The notes beneath the pieces were generated by a model, which was given only the letters and a program-made list of their open reading frames with translations, was not told the DNA's origin and did not search any database. A stretch of DNA of 64,000 bases from Oceanospirillum sp964342385 (GTDB taxonomy: Bacteria > Pseudomonadota > Gammaproteobacteria > Pseudomonadales > Halomonadaceae), in assembly GCA_964342385.1 (NCBI GenBank), contig CAYFGP010000005.1, positions 1 through 64,000 on the forward strand. The letters are read 5' to 3'. The position numbers and the translations under genes are program-made. This document shows positions 45,641 to 55,063 of the stretch, in pieces. How positions within the stretch are numbered: position 1 is the first letter of the stretch; each line of letters opens with the position of its first letter.

Positions 45641-46843
45641 TTAACCACCCAGCAGAGACAGAGCAGCCTGAGGCAGCTGATTAGCTTGAGCCAGAATACT
45701 GGTCGATGCCTGCTGAATAATCTGATTACGAGTCAGCTCTGCAGTTTCCAATGCAAAATCAGTATCCTGGATACGAGAACGTGCATCCGATACATTAACC
45801 ACCGCAACAGTGTTAGAGCGGATAGTAGAGCTCAAACCATTCTGCTCAGCACCCAACTTCGCACGATTATTATCGATTTGAGTTACCAGGCCGGTCATAG
45901 TATCCAGCAGTCCATCAGTAATCGCACCGTATGCCAGATTCAGCTGACTACCTTCCCACACTCCAGACAGAGTACCGTAATTAGCAGTCACAATACCCAT
46001 AGCACTCATTGCATCAACAAAATCTGAAGATCCAGTACCGGTTGAATTCGGAATAACCCCAGTCAACGCCGTAGTAAAGTTAGAAACATTAATAGTGATA
46101 GAAGCAGCCAGAGTAGCCCCCATATCACTCATCAAACCAGATACAGTATTACGGTTACTGATCAAAGCATCCAGCGCGTCAGATACGTTAGATACATCGT
46201 TATTCACCATATAAGCGCCAACGATTTTACCAAAGGCACCCGCACTACCCGCACCAACACCAGCACTTAAGGTGCCGCCACCGGAAATCTGCAGACTACC
46301 AATATTCAAGTCAGCAGCGAAGTGCCCGAACAAACCTTCTAACTTGGCATTACCCGTAGTAATAGTATCTTGCTCGCCAGATTGAGCACCAGACTGGATT
46401 TGGAACCCGGCAGAAGGCGCATCACCATTAAGAATTTTCATGGTGCCAAATGCAGTACGGTCCGCAATATCATTATTGACGTTAAGTAACTTTTCAAACT
46501 CCTGCCCCAAAGCATCACGGTCATCCTGTGACAGGGTACGGTTACCACCTTGTACTGCCAGCTGACGCATACGCTGTACGTTAGTAGTCACCTCACCCAG
46601 AGCGCCTTCGGCAATCTGAGCGATCGAAATAGCATCGTTAGCATTTCGTGTTGCTTGATTCAGACCAATAATCTGAGTAGTCAGGCGATCAGCAATCTGT
46701 AATCCTGCTGCATCATCTTTCGCACTGTTAATTCGACTACCTGAAGACAGCTTCTCGAAAGAGCTGTTCATGCGATTGGTCACATTCATCAGGTTCTTTT
46801 GGCCGTTAAGGGCTGATACGTTGGTATTTACAAATAATGCCAT
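45641..46843 (-). CDS. fliC3: Flagellin 3
   Basis: 400 residues, beginning MALFVNTNVSALNGQKNLMNVT and ending QAALSLLGG. All D0/D1 helices are intact. The central part combines stretches identical to flagellin 1 (GGGTLSAGVGAGSAGAFG, NVSDALDALISNR, LAYGAITDGLLDTM) with stretches identical to flagellin 2 (FTTALTGVIPNSTG, MKILNGD), a mosaic pattern suggesting gene conversion among the copies. It has a long upstream region with a degenerate sigma-54 site. Confidence 0.95.
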   Translation of the reverse strand: MALFVNTNVSALNGQKNLMNVTNRMNSSFEKLSSGSRINSAKDDAAGLQIADRLTTQIIGLNQATRNANDAISIAQIAEGALGEVTTNVQRMRQLAVQGGNRTLSQDDRDALGQEFEKLLNVNNDIADRTAFGTMKILNGDAPSAGFQIQSGAQSGEQDTITTGNAKLEGLFGHFAADLNIGSLQISGGGTLSAGVGAGSAGAFGKIVGAYMVNNDVSNVSDALDALISNRNTVSGLMSDMGATLAASITINVSNFTTALTGVIPNSTGTGSSDFVDAMSAMGIVTANYGTLSGVWEGSQLNLAYGAITDGLLDTMTGLVTQIDNNRAKLGAEQNGLSSTIRSNTVAVVNVSDARSRIQDTDFALETAELTRNQIIQQASTSILAQANQLPQAALSLLGG

Positions 46844-47714
46844 GACTATTTTCCTTTTCTCTCTCGCTGAAGTTTCAAAACTTCAACGTCAAATTTTTTC
46901 AGGTCACATTTTTGAAGCGAATTCGACTTTTTATTCGAATCTCGTTTTCTCACTCAAGCAGTTCCGTTATGAGCGTCGCTTCTAATGTTAATGCGCCTGG
47001 ATCTGCTCTTACCCGAATATATACACTTAGCATGCCAACTATAAAAAATACTTAAAATTCATGCAGTTAAACAAAACAAACATCAAAAATAGAGCAAATA
47101 CGGCAAAAAATCATAAGAGTTTTTGCCAACCTTTACTTGCCGTTATTTGCCTGAGCGGCAACATTTTTCCCTAAAGAAACAATGGCAGAGCGGCAAACGA
47201 AAGACTGAGCTCACTCAGAACTACAGAAAAAGACGGATATCCAAAAAAGATCAAAGAATGACCGCCCGCCTGAATCGCTTAACAGCGGCCTTACCGGAAC
47301 AAAAAGAAAAGTAGCAACACAAGACAGACCCTAAACGCATCCTTAAACAGGAAAGAAGACTTCGTGGAAAGTAGAAAGGGCAAAGCAATGGCAGAACCTG
47401 CATTCTGGTTTTGCAAAAAATTACTGCACAGCACGAGGTGAATAGAACGATCTGTTCTTGAGTAAACCCTAGCCTAATTCACCCCACCGTTTACTGGTAT
47501 GAAGTTGATAAATGTAGAGACATAGAGACAGATTGTAGTGCTCTGGACTGAGGAAAAGCTCTAAATTACTCTGCCGATACTTGGCAAGAAGTAGTTTTGT
47601 TTAAGGTCGGCGTTAATGCTCGAAAACTTTCTATTTTCCTTCGATCATCACTATGAGCACACAAGATGAAGCTCTAAGCTTTATGCCAATGTAAACCCTT
47701 TAAGAAAAACGTGT
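46844..47714. other. Long non-coding region upstream of flagellin 3
   Basis: About 870 bp. The part nearest the gene holds the leader and the sigma-54-like site at 47022. Positions 47101-47198 contain six copies of CGGCAA/TTGCC-type motifs in both orientations. From about 47200 to 47700 I see no convincing gene, RNA or repeat; a small open frame at 47123-47314 lacks a ribosome site and family resemblance. Confidence 0.6.
47022..47037 (-). promoter_or_regulatory. Degenerate sigma-54 promoter of flagellin 3
   Basis: Minus-strand TGGCATGCTAAGTGTA: good -24 box, correct spacing, but GT instead of GC at -12. It aligns with the flagellin 2 promoter, including the common GCTAA spacer, which supports it as a homologous but weaker site. 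Confidence 0.55.
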
Positions 47715-47756
47715 AAAAAAAATAGCCTGACCAGCTACGGACTCAGGCTGCTTTTT
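47715..47756. terminator. Terminator after the DUF2920-like gene
   Basis: AGCCTGA (47724-47730) pairs with TCAGGCT (47743-47749), 12-nt loop. On the minus strand it runs into ATTTTTTTT; on the plus strand into GCTTTTTA. Confidence 0.75.
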
Positions 47757-47793
47757 ATGACACCGGGAATACTTGCCAGGATAGATTACAAGC

Positions 47794-48960
47794 TTAACTC
47801 TCACTCAATGTCAGCTCGACATTATCCTGAGAAAAACGAATGGTATAGCACTTATTATTATCGCAAGGAAAGACAAATTCACTCTTCAGATCAAAGTCTG
47901 TCTGTGCTGGCTGAGGCTTGTTTTTATCCACATGGGCGTTATAGGCCAGTTCAAACATACCCGCAATGGATGCATCCATCCCATGTTGAGTGTTTTTGAA
48001 TATTTTGCCGTCGACTTTAGCATCCGTGATCACCTGAAGATCAATATCCATTTCCGGACGTAGCTCTCTAAATCTCTCCTTGTCTTCCAGGGAGACCAGA
48101 TGGTCAATAGGAGAATGAGAGCAATAATATTCAGTACTTGACGGATAAATATGCTCTTTAATCAGCAAACTTCTAATCTGATGATGATGCTTATCAAAGA
48201 AAAACTCAGATTCAGGATCTCTGCTCCACAACGTATCCTCCATAATAAAAACCTCGACCCCTCCGATGGCAGCCCAGGTACCAATATTATCATTAGCCCC
48301 ATACACACTCGGCAGGTAAGGTTCGACAAAGGCGGAGTTATCCACAATGAAGCGGAAAGTATTCGGTGCCAGTTTACCTAATACCAAACCAATATAACTG
48401 CCATACGAAGAGCTGGAGATATAAATTCTTTTTTTGTTAATGCTGTACGTTTCCAGCAATTCAGACATTACTTGTAGGTAATCTAACGCAGGTAGAATAC
48501 CAAATGACTGATAGATATCCTGTTTATTAGCCAATAAGTGCAAAGGACGTTCAAAACTCTTTTTCCCCATCGAGTTCAAGAGGTTGATCAGTGTTGGTAG
48601 TGCAGCTGCAACCGGCGGCACGTTATTGCCACCGATATCCATCTGGTATAACTCTTTAAAATCATCAAAAAAACGATCAGGAAATCTTAGCGTACCCAGA
48701 TCTGGTAATTTGATAGAACAACCAAAGTAATCAACCCCCACCGCAATGCAGTTGTACTTATTGGCCAGAATCGATCGCAGCTTAGTTTCGTATTCTTGTC
48801 GCGGTCCCATGCCAAAGGCAGAAATCGTAAAAATAAGGCCGGTTTCTTCATTCATCCCCTGTTCGGGGAACTGAATAAAATATGGAATGGAATTACGTTG
48901 GATATGGTTTTCAATATCCTGATGAGGGGGCTTGGTACATAACTTAGCTATATCCATCAT
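47794..48960 (-). CDS. DUF2920-like alpha/beta-hydrolase-type protein
   Basis: About 388 residues. It resembles the DUF2920 (Campylobacter '617 family') proteins that recur in flagellar glycosylation loci. Hydrolase-like features: a nucleophile-elbow-like SSSSYGSYIG around residue 185 (preceded by a beta strand RIYI), an Asp-rich region before PSVYGANDN, and a late QHGMD that could supply the catalytic His. No signal peptide. Start: ATG at 48960 with GAAGG about 10 nt upstream; an in-frame TTG at 49035 would extend it into a possible terminator. Role unknown; a sugar or flagellin O-acyl esterase is an inference. Confidence 0.65.
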   Translation of the reverse strand: MMDIAKLCTKPPHQDIENHIQRNSIPYFIQFPEQGMNEETGLIFTISAFGMGPRQEYETKLRSILANKYNCIAVGVDYFGCSIKLPDLGTLRFPDRFFDDFKELYQMDIGGNNVPPVAAALPTLINLLNSMGKKSFERPLHLLANKQDIYQSFGILPALDYLQVMSELLETYSINKKRIYISSSSYGSYIGLVLGKLAPNTFRFIVDNSAFVEPYLPSVYGANDNIGTWAAIGGVEVFIMEDTLWSRDPESEFFFDKHHHQIRSLLIKEHIYPSSTEYYCSHSPIDHLVSLEDKERFRELRPEMDIDLQVITDAKVDGKIFKNTQHGMDASIAGMFELAYNAHVDKNKPQPAQTDFDLKSEFVFPCDNNKCYTIRFSQDNVELTLSES

Positions 48961-48984
48961 AATTGAACTACCTTCTCTTAAGAC

Positions 48985-49055
48985 AAAAAAAGTTTCTCCA
49001 TAAGGGCTGCTCCCCTCAATGGAAGGGAATATCAAACCATTACAAAGAAACTTTT
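48985..49055 (-). terminator. Possible terminator after flgL
   Basis: AAAAGTTTC (minus strand) near 49055 pairs with GAAACTTTT near 48988 as a 9-bp stem enclosing about 50 nt with small inner stems, followed by a T7 run. The large loop makes this uncertain. Confidence 0.35.
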
Positions 49056-49068
49056 ATGTGCGATTGAT

Positions 49069-50283
49069 TTAACGAATGTAATTAAACAGAGATAGCTGAG
49101 AAATCTGGGAGAATGTCTGTTGCGATGCTGTCAGTGCTGTTTGCTGCAAGACAAAGCGACTGGTTGCTTCTGCATAATCCAGATCTTCCAGATTAGAAAC
49201 ATTCTCTTTTAAAAATAGCTGCAGATCTTCGTTATTCGCTTTATGGGTATCCATTCCATTCTCACGAGTGCCAATAGTCGAGCGAGCATCTGAAATACTA
49301 TTTAACCATGCATCAGCTTTAGCAATAGTATCGTTGATGGCATCCTTTTGATATTGCTCATCATCAAAATCTTGTAAAGCCCGTTCAAAACGCTGCATTC
49401 CCGTAAGCAGGTCTTCTTTTGAGTTATCAAACGTTATGACAAACTTATCTCCAGCTTGAACACCGACAGGCTGGGTCAGATCTATACTGCCTGACGTTCC
49501 GTTGATATAGGTTTCAAAGTCATTAAGGTTGTCAATAATATTACCACTATCATCTTTAAGTACCTGGCCATGAGGTGTCATTATTGACCAATTAGTACCA
49601 TCAAACTCTAGAGTATATTCACCAACTTGATTTGATTCTAAATACGCCGCATTACCTGAAATCCCAATAACATCTTCAGTAGAGTTTCCATTTAAAGCAT
49701 AGCTACGAACCTGCTGTGTATTATCAATATCCATAAAAGCAGAAGAGCCTGTTACAAAAGGTGATATAAACGTAGTATCAGATACTTGAATATCACGCTC
49801 AGTCATATCCCCTTGGTATAGATAACTGCCATCAGGTTGTTTTGAAAAAGGCTCTGTCCGGCTTTTGCTTCCAGCAAAAATATAGTTATTACTTTCATCA
49901 CGGGTATTCATTAACTTTTCGAGTTGCCCCGTAATCTCGGCAATTTCCAGACCGATGGTCTTTCTTCCATCTTCTCCTAGGGTATCATTATTAGCAGCTA
50001 TAGCTAATTGACGAACACGTTGTAAACGTTCATGTATATTTGACAGTGTACTTTCCGTGGTACGCATACTTTTGCGTGCATAATCAATATTCTTACCATA
50101 TTGTTCAATGTCTGCTAATTTATTCTTAGCATTAAACGCCATGGCACTACTCACAGGATCATCCGAAGGCGTCAAGATCCTTTTGCCTTGCCCCATCTGA
50201 TTAGAGGTATTCGACAACTCTGTTTGCTTCCTAAGCATACCTGTAATGCTGTTATTGGTAATCATGCTAGTTGAAAGACGCAT
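49069..50283 (-). CDS. flgL: FlgL, hook-filament junction protein (HAP3)
   Basis: 404 residues. N-terminal RLSTSMITNNSITGMLRKQTELSNTSNQMGQGKRI and C-terminal LQQTALTASQQTFSQISQLSLFNYIR are flagellin-like D0/D1 helices typical of FlgL; the middle is a variable beta-rich domain. It joins FlgK to the filament. Cotranscribed with flgK, 13 nt apart. Confidence 0.95.
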   Translation of the reverse strand: MRLSTSMITNNSITGMLRKQTELSNTSNQMGQGKRILTPSDDPVSSAMAFNAKNKLADIEQYGKNIDYARKSMRTTESTLSNIHERLQRVRQLAIAANNDTLGEDGRKTIGLEIAEITGQLEKLMNTRDESNNYIFAGSKSRTEPFSKQPDGSYLYQGDMTERDIQVSDTTFISPFVTGSSAFMDIDNTQQVRSYALNGNSTEDVIGISGNAAYLESNQVGEYTLEFDGTNWSIMTPHGQVLKDDSGNIIDNLNDFETYINGTSGSIDLTQPVGVQAGDKFVITFDNSKEDLLTGMQRFERALQDFDDEQYQKDAINDTIAKADAWLNSISDARSTIGTRENGMDTHKANNEDLQLFLKENVSNLEDLDYAEATSRFVLQQTALTASQQTFSQISQLSLFNYIR

Positions 50284-50295
50284 AATAAAATCTCC

Positions 50296-52434
50296 TTACC
50301 TTACAGCCTGAAGCAGGGTGTCAAAAAGTTGGCGGGCAGTAGCAATGATTTGTGATGACGCGTTATAAGCTTGCTGAAACTTCACTAGATTGGCAGCTTC
50401 TTCATCTAAATTCACACCGGATACACTGTCACGTAGATTCTGAGTCTGCTCTAAAATTGCAGCTCCAGATTGAGCGGTGATACGAGCCTCTGCCGTTTCT
50501 GTACCTACAATTTCAGTGGTTTTAGCGTAGGCATCCTGGTAGCTCATATCTCCTTCTAATGTTGGCTCCCCTTGCAGGGCCGTCAGCTGGAGCGCGTTTG
50601 TATTATCACCTACACCGTCTGTGTTGTATTCAATATTGAAACTGTCACCAACTGATGGATTCCCCCCTACACGGAATTGAATCCCCCACTCGGCAGGCAG
50701 CATATCCTGCTCTATGCCTTGGGTATAGGTTCCGGTATGCAATACATTGCCGCTATCAGGATCAACGACTTGATAGGTCAGCTCATCCTGGTTTGCATTA
50801 ATGGCAGTAAAATTAATATCGACCCCATTTGGCAAACTCTGTACAGTCCCACCCTGGTACATTTTAAAGCTGCCATCTAACGAATCGACAAAGGCATAAT
50901 CCCCCGTAACCGTACTATTAGGGCTAAATGTCAAATCATTCGCATTGGAACGGAAGGCTTGATTCACGGCTAAACCACGACTCTCACCTGAACCCGAATT
51001 CGCAATATGAGCTTCGACACGTAACGGAGAAGCAATGGCGATTTCTTCTGCACTGGCAATATCACGGGAGATATCACCGGATGCGTTTCGTGTTGGAGTA
51101 ATCAGAAACTGATCACCTTTTGAGACTTGTTTGGCAGCATCTGTTGACAGGTAAATCTCAAAACCATCCACCGTCAACTCGACATCATCATCAACACCAT
51201 CATTGCGGTTCAATTCAGCCAATGTCACAGTCGTCGTATGGGTTACCGGCACAGTGTTTTTTTCAAAACGCACCGGATTGCCATCTGTATCATATAGAGA
51301 AAAGGTGTCAGCGGTGACGGCTTTAAGTACGTAATCCTTATCGGTCAATTCTTTTGTGTCAGTAATTTCGACACTAAAGCGAATATTAGTACTTCGGCTA
51401 TTATCTTTGTAAGGCGATACACGAGACTCCATCAGAACCGTTTCGTTAACGTCACGGAAGAAGTGGCCACCGATTTGGTTATTCAGATCAATACCCAGTT
51501 CGTGCTGCTCATTAAAAGTTTCACTGATCGTTAGAGCTAAGCGCCCCAACTGATTTTGCGTAGTACTTAACAGGTCATCGCGGAACTTTAGAATCCCACC
51601 CAGCTCGCCGCCACGAACTAGATCAGTAATCTCTTTATCACCATCTTTATCACGATAAACCACACCTAAACGCTGGATATCAGAGCTAATGGGTTCTGCT
51701 GATAGTTCAAAGCTCTCATCATTTACAACTAAGGGAAAGCCATCACCGATAAAAACGGATACGGTACCATCACTAACATTTGTCAGCCTGACATCCACAT
51801 ATTCACTCAAAACACGTAGTTGCTCTTCTCGTTTGTCACGCAGATCATTTGCAGGCATACCATTAGCAGCTTCAGCTTCAACAATTGCTGTATTTAACTC
51901 AGAAACATTAGAAGCAATACGATTAATTTCACTAATAGAACCCTGCAACTGCACATTGATACTGCTTTGCAGATCATCAAAACGCTCCTGCATCAAATTA
52001 AAACGCTGAGATAGAGAGTCACTCTGAGCCAATACCTGGTTACGCAATGCCATATTGTTAGGGTCATCGGCAAGTGATTGCATAGCCGCAAAGAATTCAT
52101 TCAACGCATTACCAGGGGAAGAGTCAGGATCAGCCATCAGATTATCCAGCTGTTCAGCATACTGCAGCATCATCTCACGCTCTTTCGCCAGGCTAGTATC
52201 ATTACGCAGCTGAGTTACCATAAATTGGTCAACCACTCGACGTACGGTTTGAGTCTGAGCCCCCTGACCAAAATGACCATTGCCCCATGCAATCGATTGA
52301 TTGGTGACCTGAACCGCATCCTGACGGCTATAACCATCAGTATCCACATTGGAAATATTCTGCCCCGTTACCTGCAAATTGCTTTGGTTAACCCGGACAC
52401 CGGAAGCACCAATATTGATTAATGATGAAGTCAT
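50296..52434 (-). CDS. flgK: FlgK, hook-associated protein 1 (HAP1)
   Basis: 712 residues, longer than enteric FlgK (~547). The N-terminal rod/hook motif LINIGASGVRVNQSNLQVTGQNISNVDTDGYSRQ and C-terminal EEAANLVKFQQAYNASSQIIATARQLFDTLL are standard. The extra length is in the central beta-rich region (about 280-600). It forms the first junction zone on the hook. A sigma-54 promoter lies upstream. Confidence 0.96.
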   Translation of the reverse strand: MTSSLINIGASGVRVNQSNLQVTGQNISNVDTDGYSRQDAVQVTNQSIAWGNGHFGQGAQTQTVRRVVDQFMVTQLRNDTSLAKEREMMLQYAEQLDNLMADPDSSPGNALNEFFAAMQSLADDPNNMALRNQVLAQSDSLSQRFNLMQERFDDLQSSINVQLQGSISEINRIASNVSELNTAIVEAEAANGMPANDLRDKREEQLRVLSEYVDVRLTNVSDGTVSVFIGDGFPLVVNDESFELSAEPISSDIQRLGVVYRDKDGDKEITDLVRGGELGGILKFRDDLLSTTQNQLGRLALTISETFNEQHELGIDLNNQIGGHFFRDVNETVLMESRVSPYKDNSRSTNIRFSVEITDTKELTDKDYVLKAVTADTFSLYDTDGNPVRFEKNTVPVTHTTTVTLAELNRNDGVDDDVELTVDGFEIYLSTDAAKQVSKGDQFLITPTRNASGDISRDIASAEEIAIASPLRVEAHIANSGSGESRGLAVNQAFRSNANDLTFSPNSTVTGDYAFVDSLDGSFKMYQGGTVQSLPNGVDINFTAINANQDELTYQVVDPDSGNVLHTGTYTQGIEQDMLPAEWGIQFRVGGNPSVGDSFNIEYNTDGVGDNTNALQLTALQGEPTLEGDMSYQDAYAKTTEIVGTETAEARITAQSGAAILEQTQNLRDSVSGVNLDEEAANLVKFQQAYNASSQIIATARQLFDTLLQAVR

Positions 52435-52819
52435 CTCTTTGCTCTCCTACATTTCAGGCTGGGCTAAGAGATATATGATTGAATCTCTACAACCGGTCCT
52501 GACTGCGCCTGACTCATACTGGCAGCTAGCAATACGTTATTGGCCTGATTTTGCGGGCAACTCTTTGCCGCCGGCCATCTCTAACTTAATAAATGCATAT
52601 TTTGTGCCATAATCACACACCTGAATTTTAACTCTATTAATCAATAAGTTATCAACAAGAAAACATCAAATCACCATTCATCTAAGAGAGTTAAGACAAA
52701 TGACGAACGTTATTTGCCGGCCTCAATGAACCCAAAGAATAAAGAAAGCTATCTAATCGAACAGTGAAATAAGGGATAAGCAAAGGTATAAAAACAGGAG
52801 ACAAGGGATCTTCAGCGAC
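52435..52819. other. Regulatory gap between flgK and flgJ
   Basis: About 385 bp with the flgK sigma-54 promoter at 52594, CGGCAA-type motifs at 52555-52570 (between promoter and gene) and 52714-52719 (upstream), and no supported gene. AT-rich between 52610 and 52700. Confidence 0.6.
52594..52609 (-). promoter_or_regulatory. Sigma-54 promoter of flgK-flgL
   Basis: Minus-strand TGGCACAAAATATGCA: perfect -24 TGGCACA and GC at -12 with one mismatch (ATGCA). The leader is about 150 nt and contains TTGCCG and GGGCAA motifs. Confidence 0.8.
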
Positions 52820-52848
52820 AAAAAAGGCGATCTAACCTATAGATCGCC
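52820..52848 (-). terminator. Terminator of the flgF-G-H-I-J operon
   Basis: GGCGATCT-N7-AGATCGCC, a perfect 8-bp stem followed on the minus strand by TTTTTT, about 35 nt past the flgJ stop. Confidence 0.88.
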
Positions 52849-52884
52849 CTCAATAAAGCAGATTGAGAAAATAAGGGAGGGGAA

Positions 52885-53937
52885 TTAACCTTTATTACCA
52901 CCTTCTGAGAATGCAATGCGCATGACAGGGCTGGATAGAATACGCTGAATCTTTTTCGCATAAGCAGGGTCAGTAGCATAACCGGCATCCTGCAGACCTT
53001 TGGTAAAGGCTACCGGATCATGGGCATTTTTCAGTGCATCAGCATAGCGAGGATTGCTCTGCAGAAAGCTAGCATAATCTTTCAGGCTGTCTTCATAGCT
53101 GTCATAAGCACGGAAAGCCGCGTTCTCCCGCTGCGCCACACCGCCACGGTATTCCAGGGTGGAGACCACCGCCTGCTCACCTTCCCAGCGACGATCGGCT
53201 TTAATTCCAAATAGGTTAAAGCTGTTTTTGCCGGAGTTATCCCGAATCATATAACGACCCCAGCCGGTTTCCAGTGCCGCTTGGGATAACATCACAGCAG
53301 GATTTACACCCAGCTCTTTGGCTGCGCGTTCCGCAGCAGGATACAGTTCACGAATAAACTCTTCCGGCGACTCAAAACCCTTTTCCAGCTTAGCGGCTTT
53401 AATTTCAGCCTGTTTAGCCGCAGCCTGGGCCGCTTCGGCATCGGCCTTCATGGCCGCTTTATCGGCGGCAATTTTTTCCCGCTCAGCGGCAAATTTCTCC
53501 CGCCACTGCGCCATCAGTTCAGGATCATAACGACTAGCCGGGAACTTACTGCCGCGATCCAACATCTCCTGAATGGTTACCGGTGGCTTTTTATTGCCGT
53601 TAACATCCACAGATTCCATATTGAAATCTTTACTCAGCTGACGCACCAGCACATCGGCCAGACCAAAAGTACCGCCTTTAGTGATGTTGACACTCATCTG
53701 CTCATCAAACATCTGTTGATAAAAGCGCAGCTGTTCACTGTCAAAAATACCGTCTTTGGACAGAAGCTCATTGGATTGACGGGCGTTTTTCATAATCATC
53801 TGCACCATCATCGCTTCAAACTGACGCGCCACCTCTTTCAGCGCTTCAGGGTCATCCTCACGGGCACCTTTTTTCAGTGATTCCAGGCCCTTCACATCGG
53901 TAAATACTCTGGACTGATCATATTTGTTGCTGATCAT
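52885..53937 (-). CDS. flgJ: FlgJ, rod-assembly muramidase
   Basis: 350 residues. The N-terminal rod-capping domain (EALKEVARQFEAMMVQMIMKNAR, FYQQMFDEQMSVNI) is followed by a Lys/Ala/Glu-rich helical linker (about 140-185) and a C-terminal glucosaminidase-type domain with catalytic Glu in SQAALETGWGRY. It opens peptidoglycan for the growing rod. Last gene of the operon. Confidence 0.95.
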   Translation of the reverse strand: MISNKYDQSRVFTDVKGLESLKKGAREDDPEALKEVARQFEAMMVQMIMKNARQSNELLSKDGIFDSEQLRFYQQMFDEQMSVNITKGGTFGLADVLVRQLSKDFNMESVDVNGNKKPPVTIQEMLDRGSKFPASRYDPELMAQWREKFAAEREKIAADKAAMKADAEAAQAAAKQAEIKAAKLEKGFESPEEFIRELYPAAERAAKELGVNPAVMLSQAALETGWGRYMIRDNSGKNSFNLFGIKADRRWEGEQAVVSTLEYRGGVAQRENAAFRAYDSYEDSLKDYASFLQSNPRYADALKNAHDPVAFTKGLQDAGYATDPAYAKKIQRILSSPVMRIAFSEGGNKG

Positions 53938-53962
53938 CTGCTGTCTCCTTAACTCAGAAGCC

Positions 53963-55051
53963 TTAGATTACCACTAGATCGGCCTTTAATGCGCCTGCTT
54001 GTTTCAGCGCTTCCAGAATAGCCATCAGATCGCCTGGTGCTGCACCCACCTGATTAACCGCACGCACAATCTCATCCAACGTGATACCTGGTGCAAACTT
54101 AAACATAGTGGAGTCATCCTGACGCACATCGACGTTGGAAACAGGCTGCACGGCAGTTTCACCATTGGCCAATGGCTCTGGCTGTACTACCTGCGGTGCT
54201 TCAGCAATGGTCACCGTCAGGCTACCATGAGTGACTGCAGCCGGTGATACGCGTACATTTTGACCAATCACAATAGTACCGGTGCGTGAGTTGATAATAA
54301 TTTTAGCGGCTTCTTCACCCGGTTGTACTTCCAGATTTTCCAGCACCGACAGATAGCTCACACGCTGAGAAGGATCTCGAGGCGCACGAACACGTACCGA
54401 TACGGCATCAATCGCCTGAGCCACCTGATCGCCCAGTAGATCATTAATACGCTCAGCAACACGCTTAGCAGAGGTAAAATCCGCACGGTGCAGGTTAAAG
54501 GTGATGGAATCGCCACCGTAGAAGTTATGAGCGACCGCTCGCTCAATAATGGCACCGTTAGGCACACGCCCCACACTCGGTACATTCACCTGAATACGGG
54601 AACCGTCGGCACCCTCAGCACCCAGCCCCCCCACAACCAGGCTACCCTGAGCTACAGCGTAAGTATTACCATCGGCACCACGCAGCGGGGTCATCAACAG
54701 GGTACCACCTCGCAGACTGGCCGCATTACCGATAGACGACACCGTAATATCAATACGCTGACCCGGTTTTACAAATGGAGGCAGCTCAGCATGAACAGTT
54801 ACTGCGGCAATATTTTTTGATTTAGGGTCCACGCCCGCCGGCAAGGTGATGCCGAACTGGTTCATCATGTTGGCAAAGGTCTGGTTGGTAAACGGCGCTT
54901 TATCGCCAGTACCACTCAGGCCCACAATCAGACCGTAACCAATCAGCTGGTTGGTTCGCACACCATCCACATTACTGATATCTTTTAAACGCTCGGCCTG
55001 TACCAGACCACTCCACAACAGGGCTACTGCCATTAAAATTCGAGTAAACAT
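53963..55051 (-). CDS. flgI: FlgI, P-ring protein
   Basis: 362 residues. Signal peptide 1-19 (cleavage after VQA), then RLKDISNVDGVRTNQLIGYGLIVGLSGTGD and conserved blocks to the C-terminal ALKQAGALKADLVVI. It forms the periplasmic bushing. Neighbours flgH (12 nt) and flgJ (25 nt) are in standard order. Confidence 0.97.
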   Translation of the reverse strand: MFTRILMAVALLWSGLVQAERLKDISNVDGVRTNQLIGYGLIVGLSGTGDKAPFTNQTFANMMNQFGITLPAGVDPKSKNIAAVTVHAELPPFVKPGQRIDITVSSIGNAASLRGGTLLMTPLRGADGNTYAVAQGSLVVGGLGAEGADGSRIQVNVPSVGRVPNGAIIERAVAHNFYGGDSITFNLHRADFTSAKRVAERINDLLGDQVAQAIDAVSVRVRAPRDPSQRVSYLSVLENLEVQPGEEAAKIIINSRTGTIVIGQNVRVSPAAVTHGSLTVTIAEAPQVVQPEPLANGETAVQPVSNVDVRQDDSTMFKFAPGITLDEIVRAVNQVGAAPGDLMAILEALKQAGALKADLVVI

Positions 55052-55063
55052 CTTTATATCTCC

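Noticed and set aside
47123..47314. 63-codon open frame upstream of flagellin 3
   Set aside because: No ribosome-binding site or family resemblance, and it overlaps the cluster of CGGCAA motifs.
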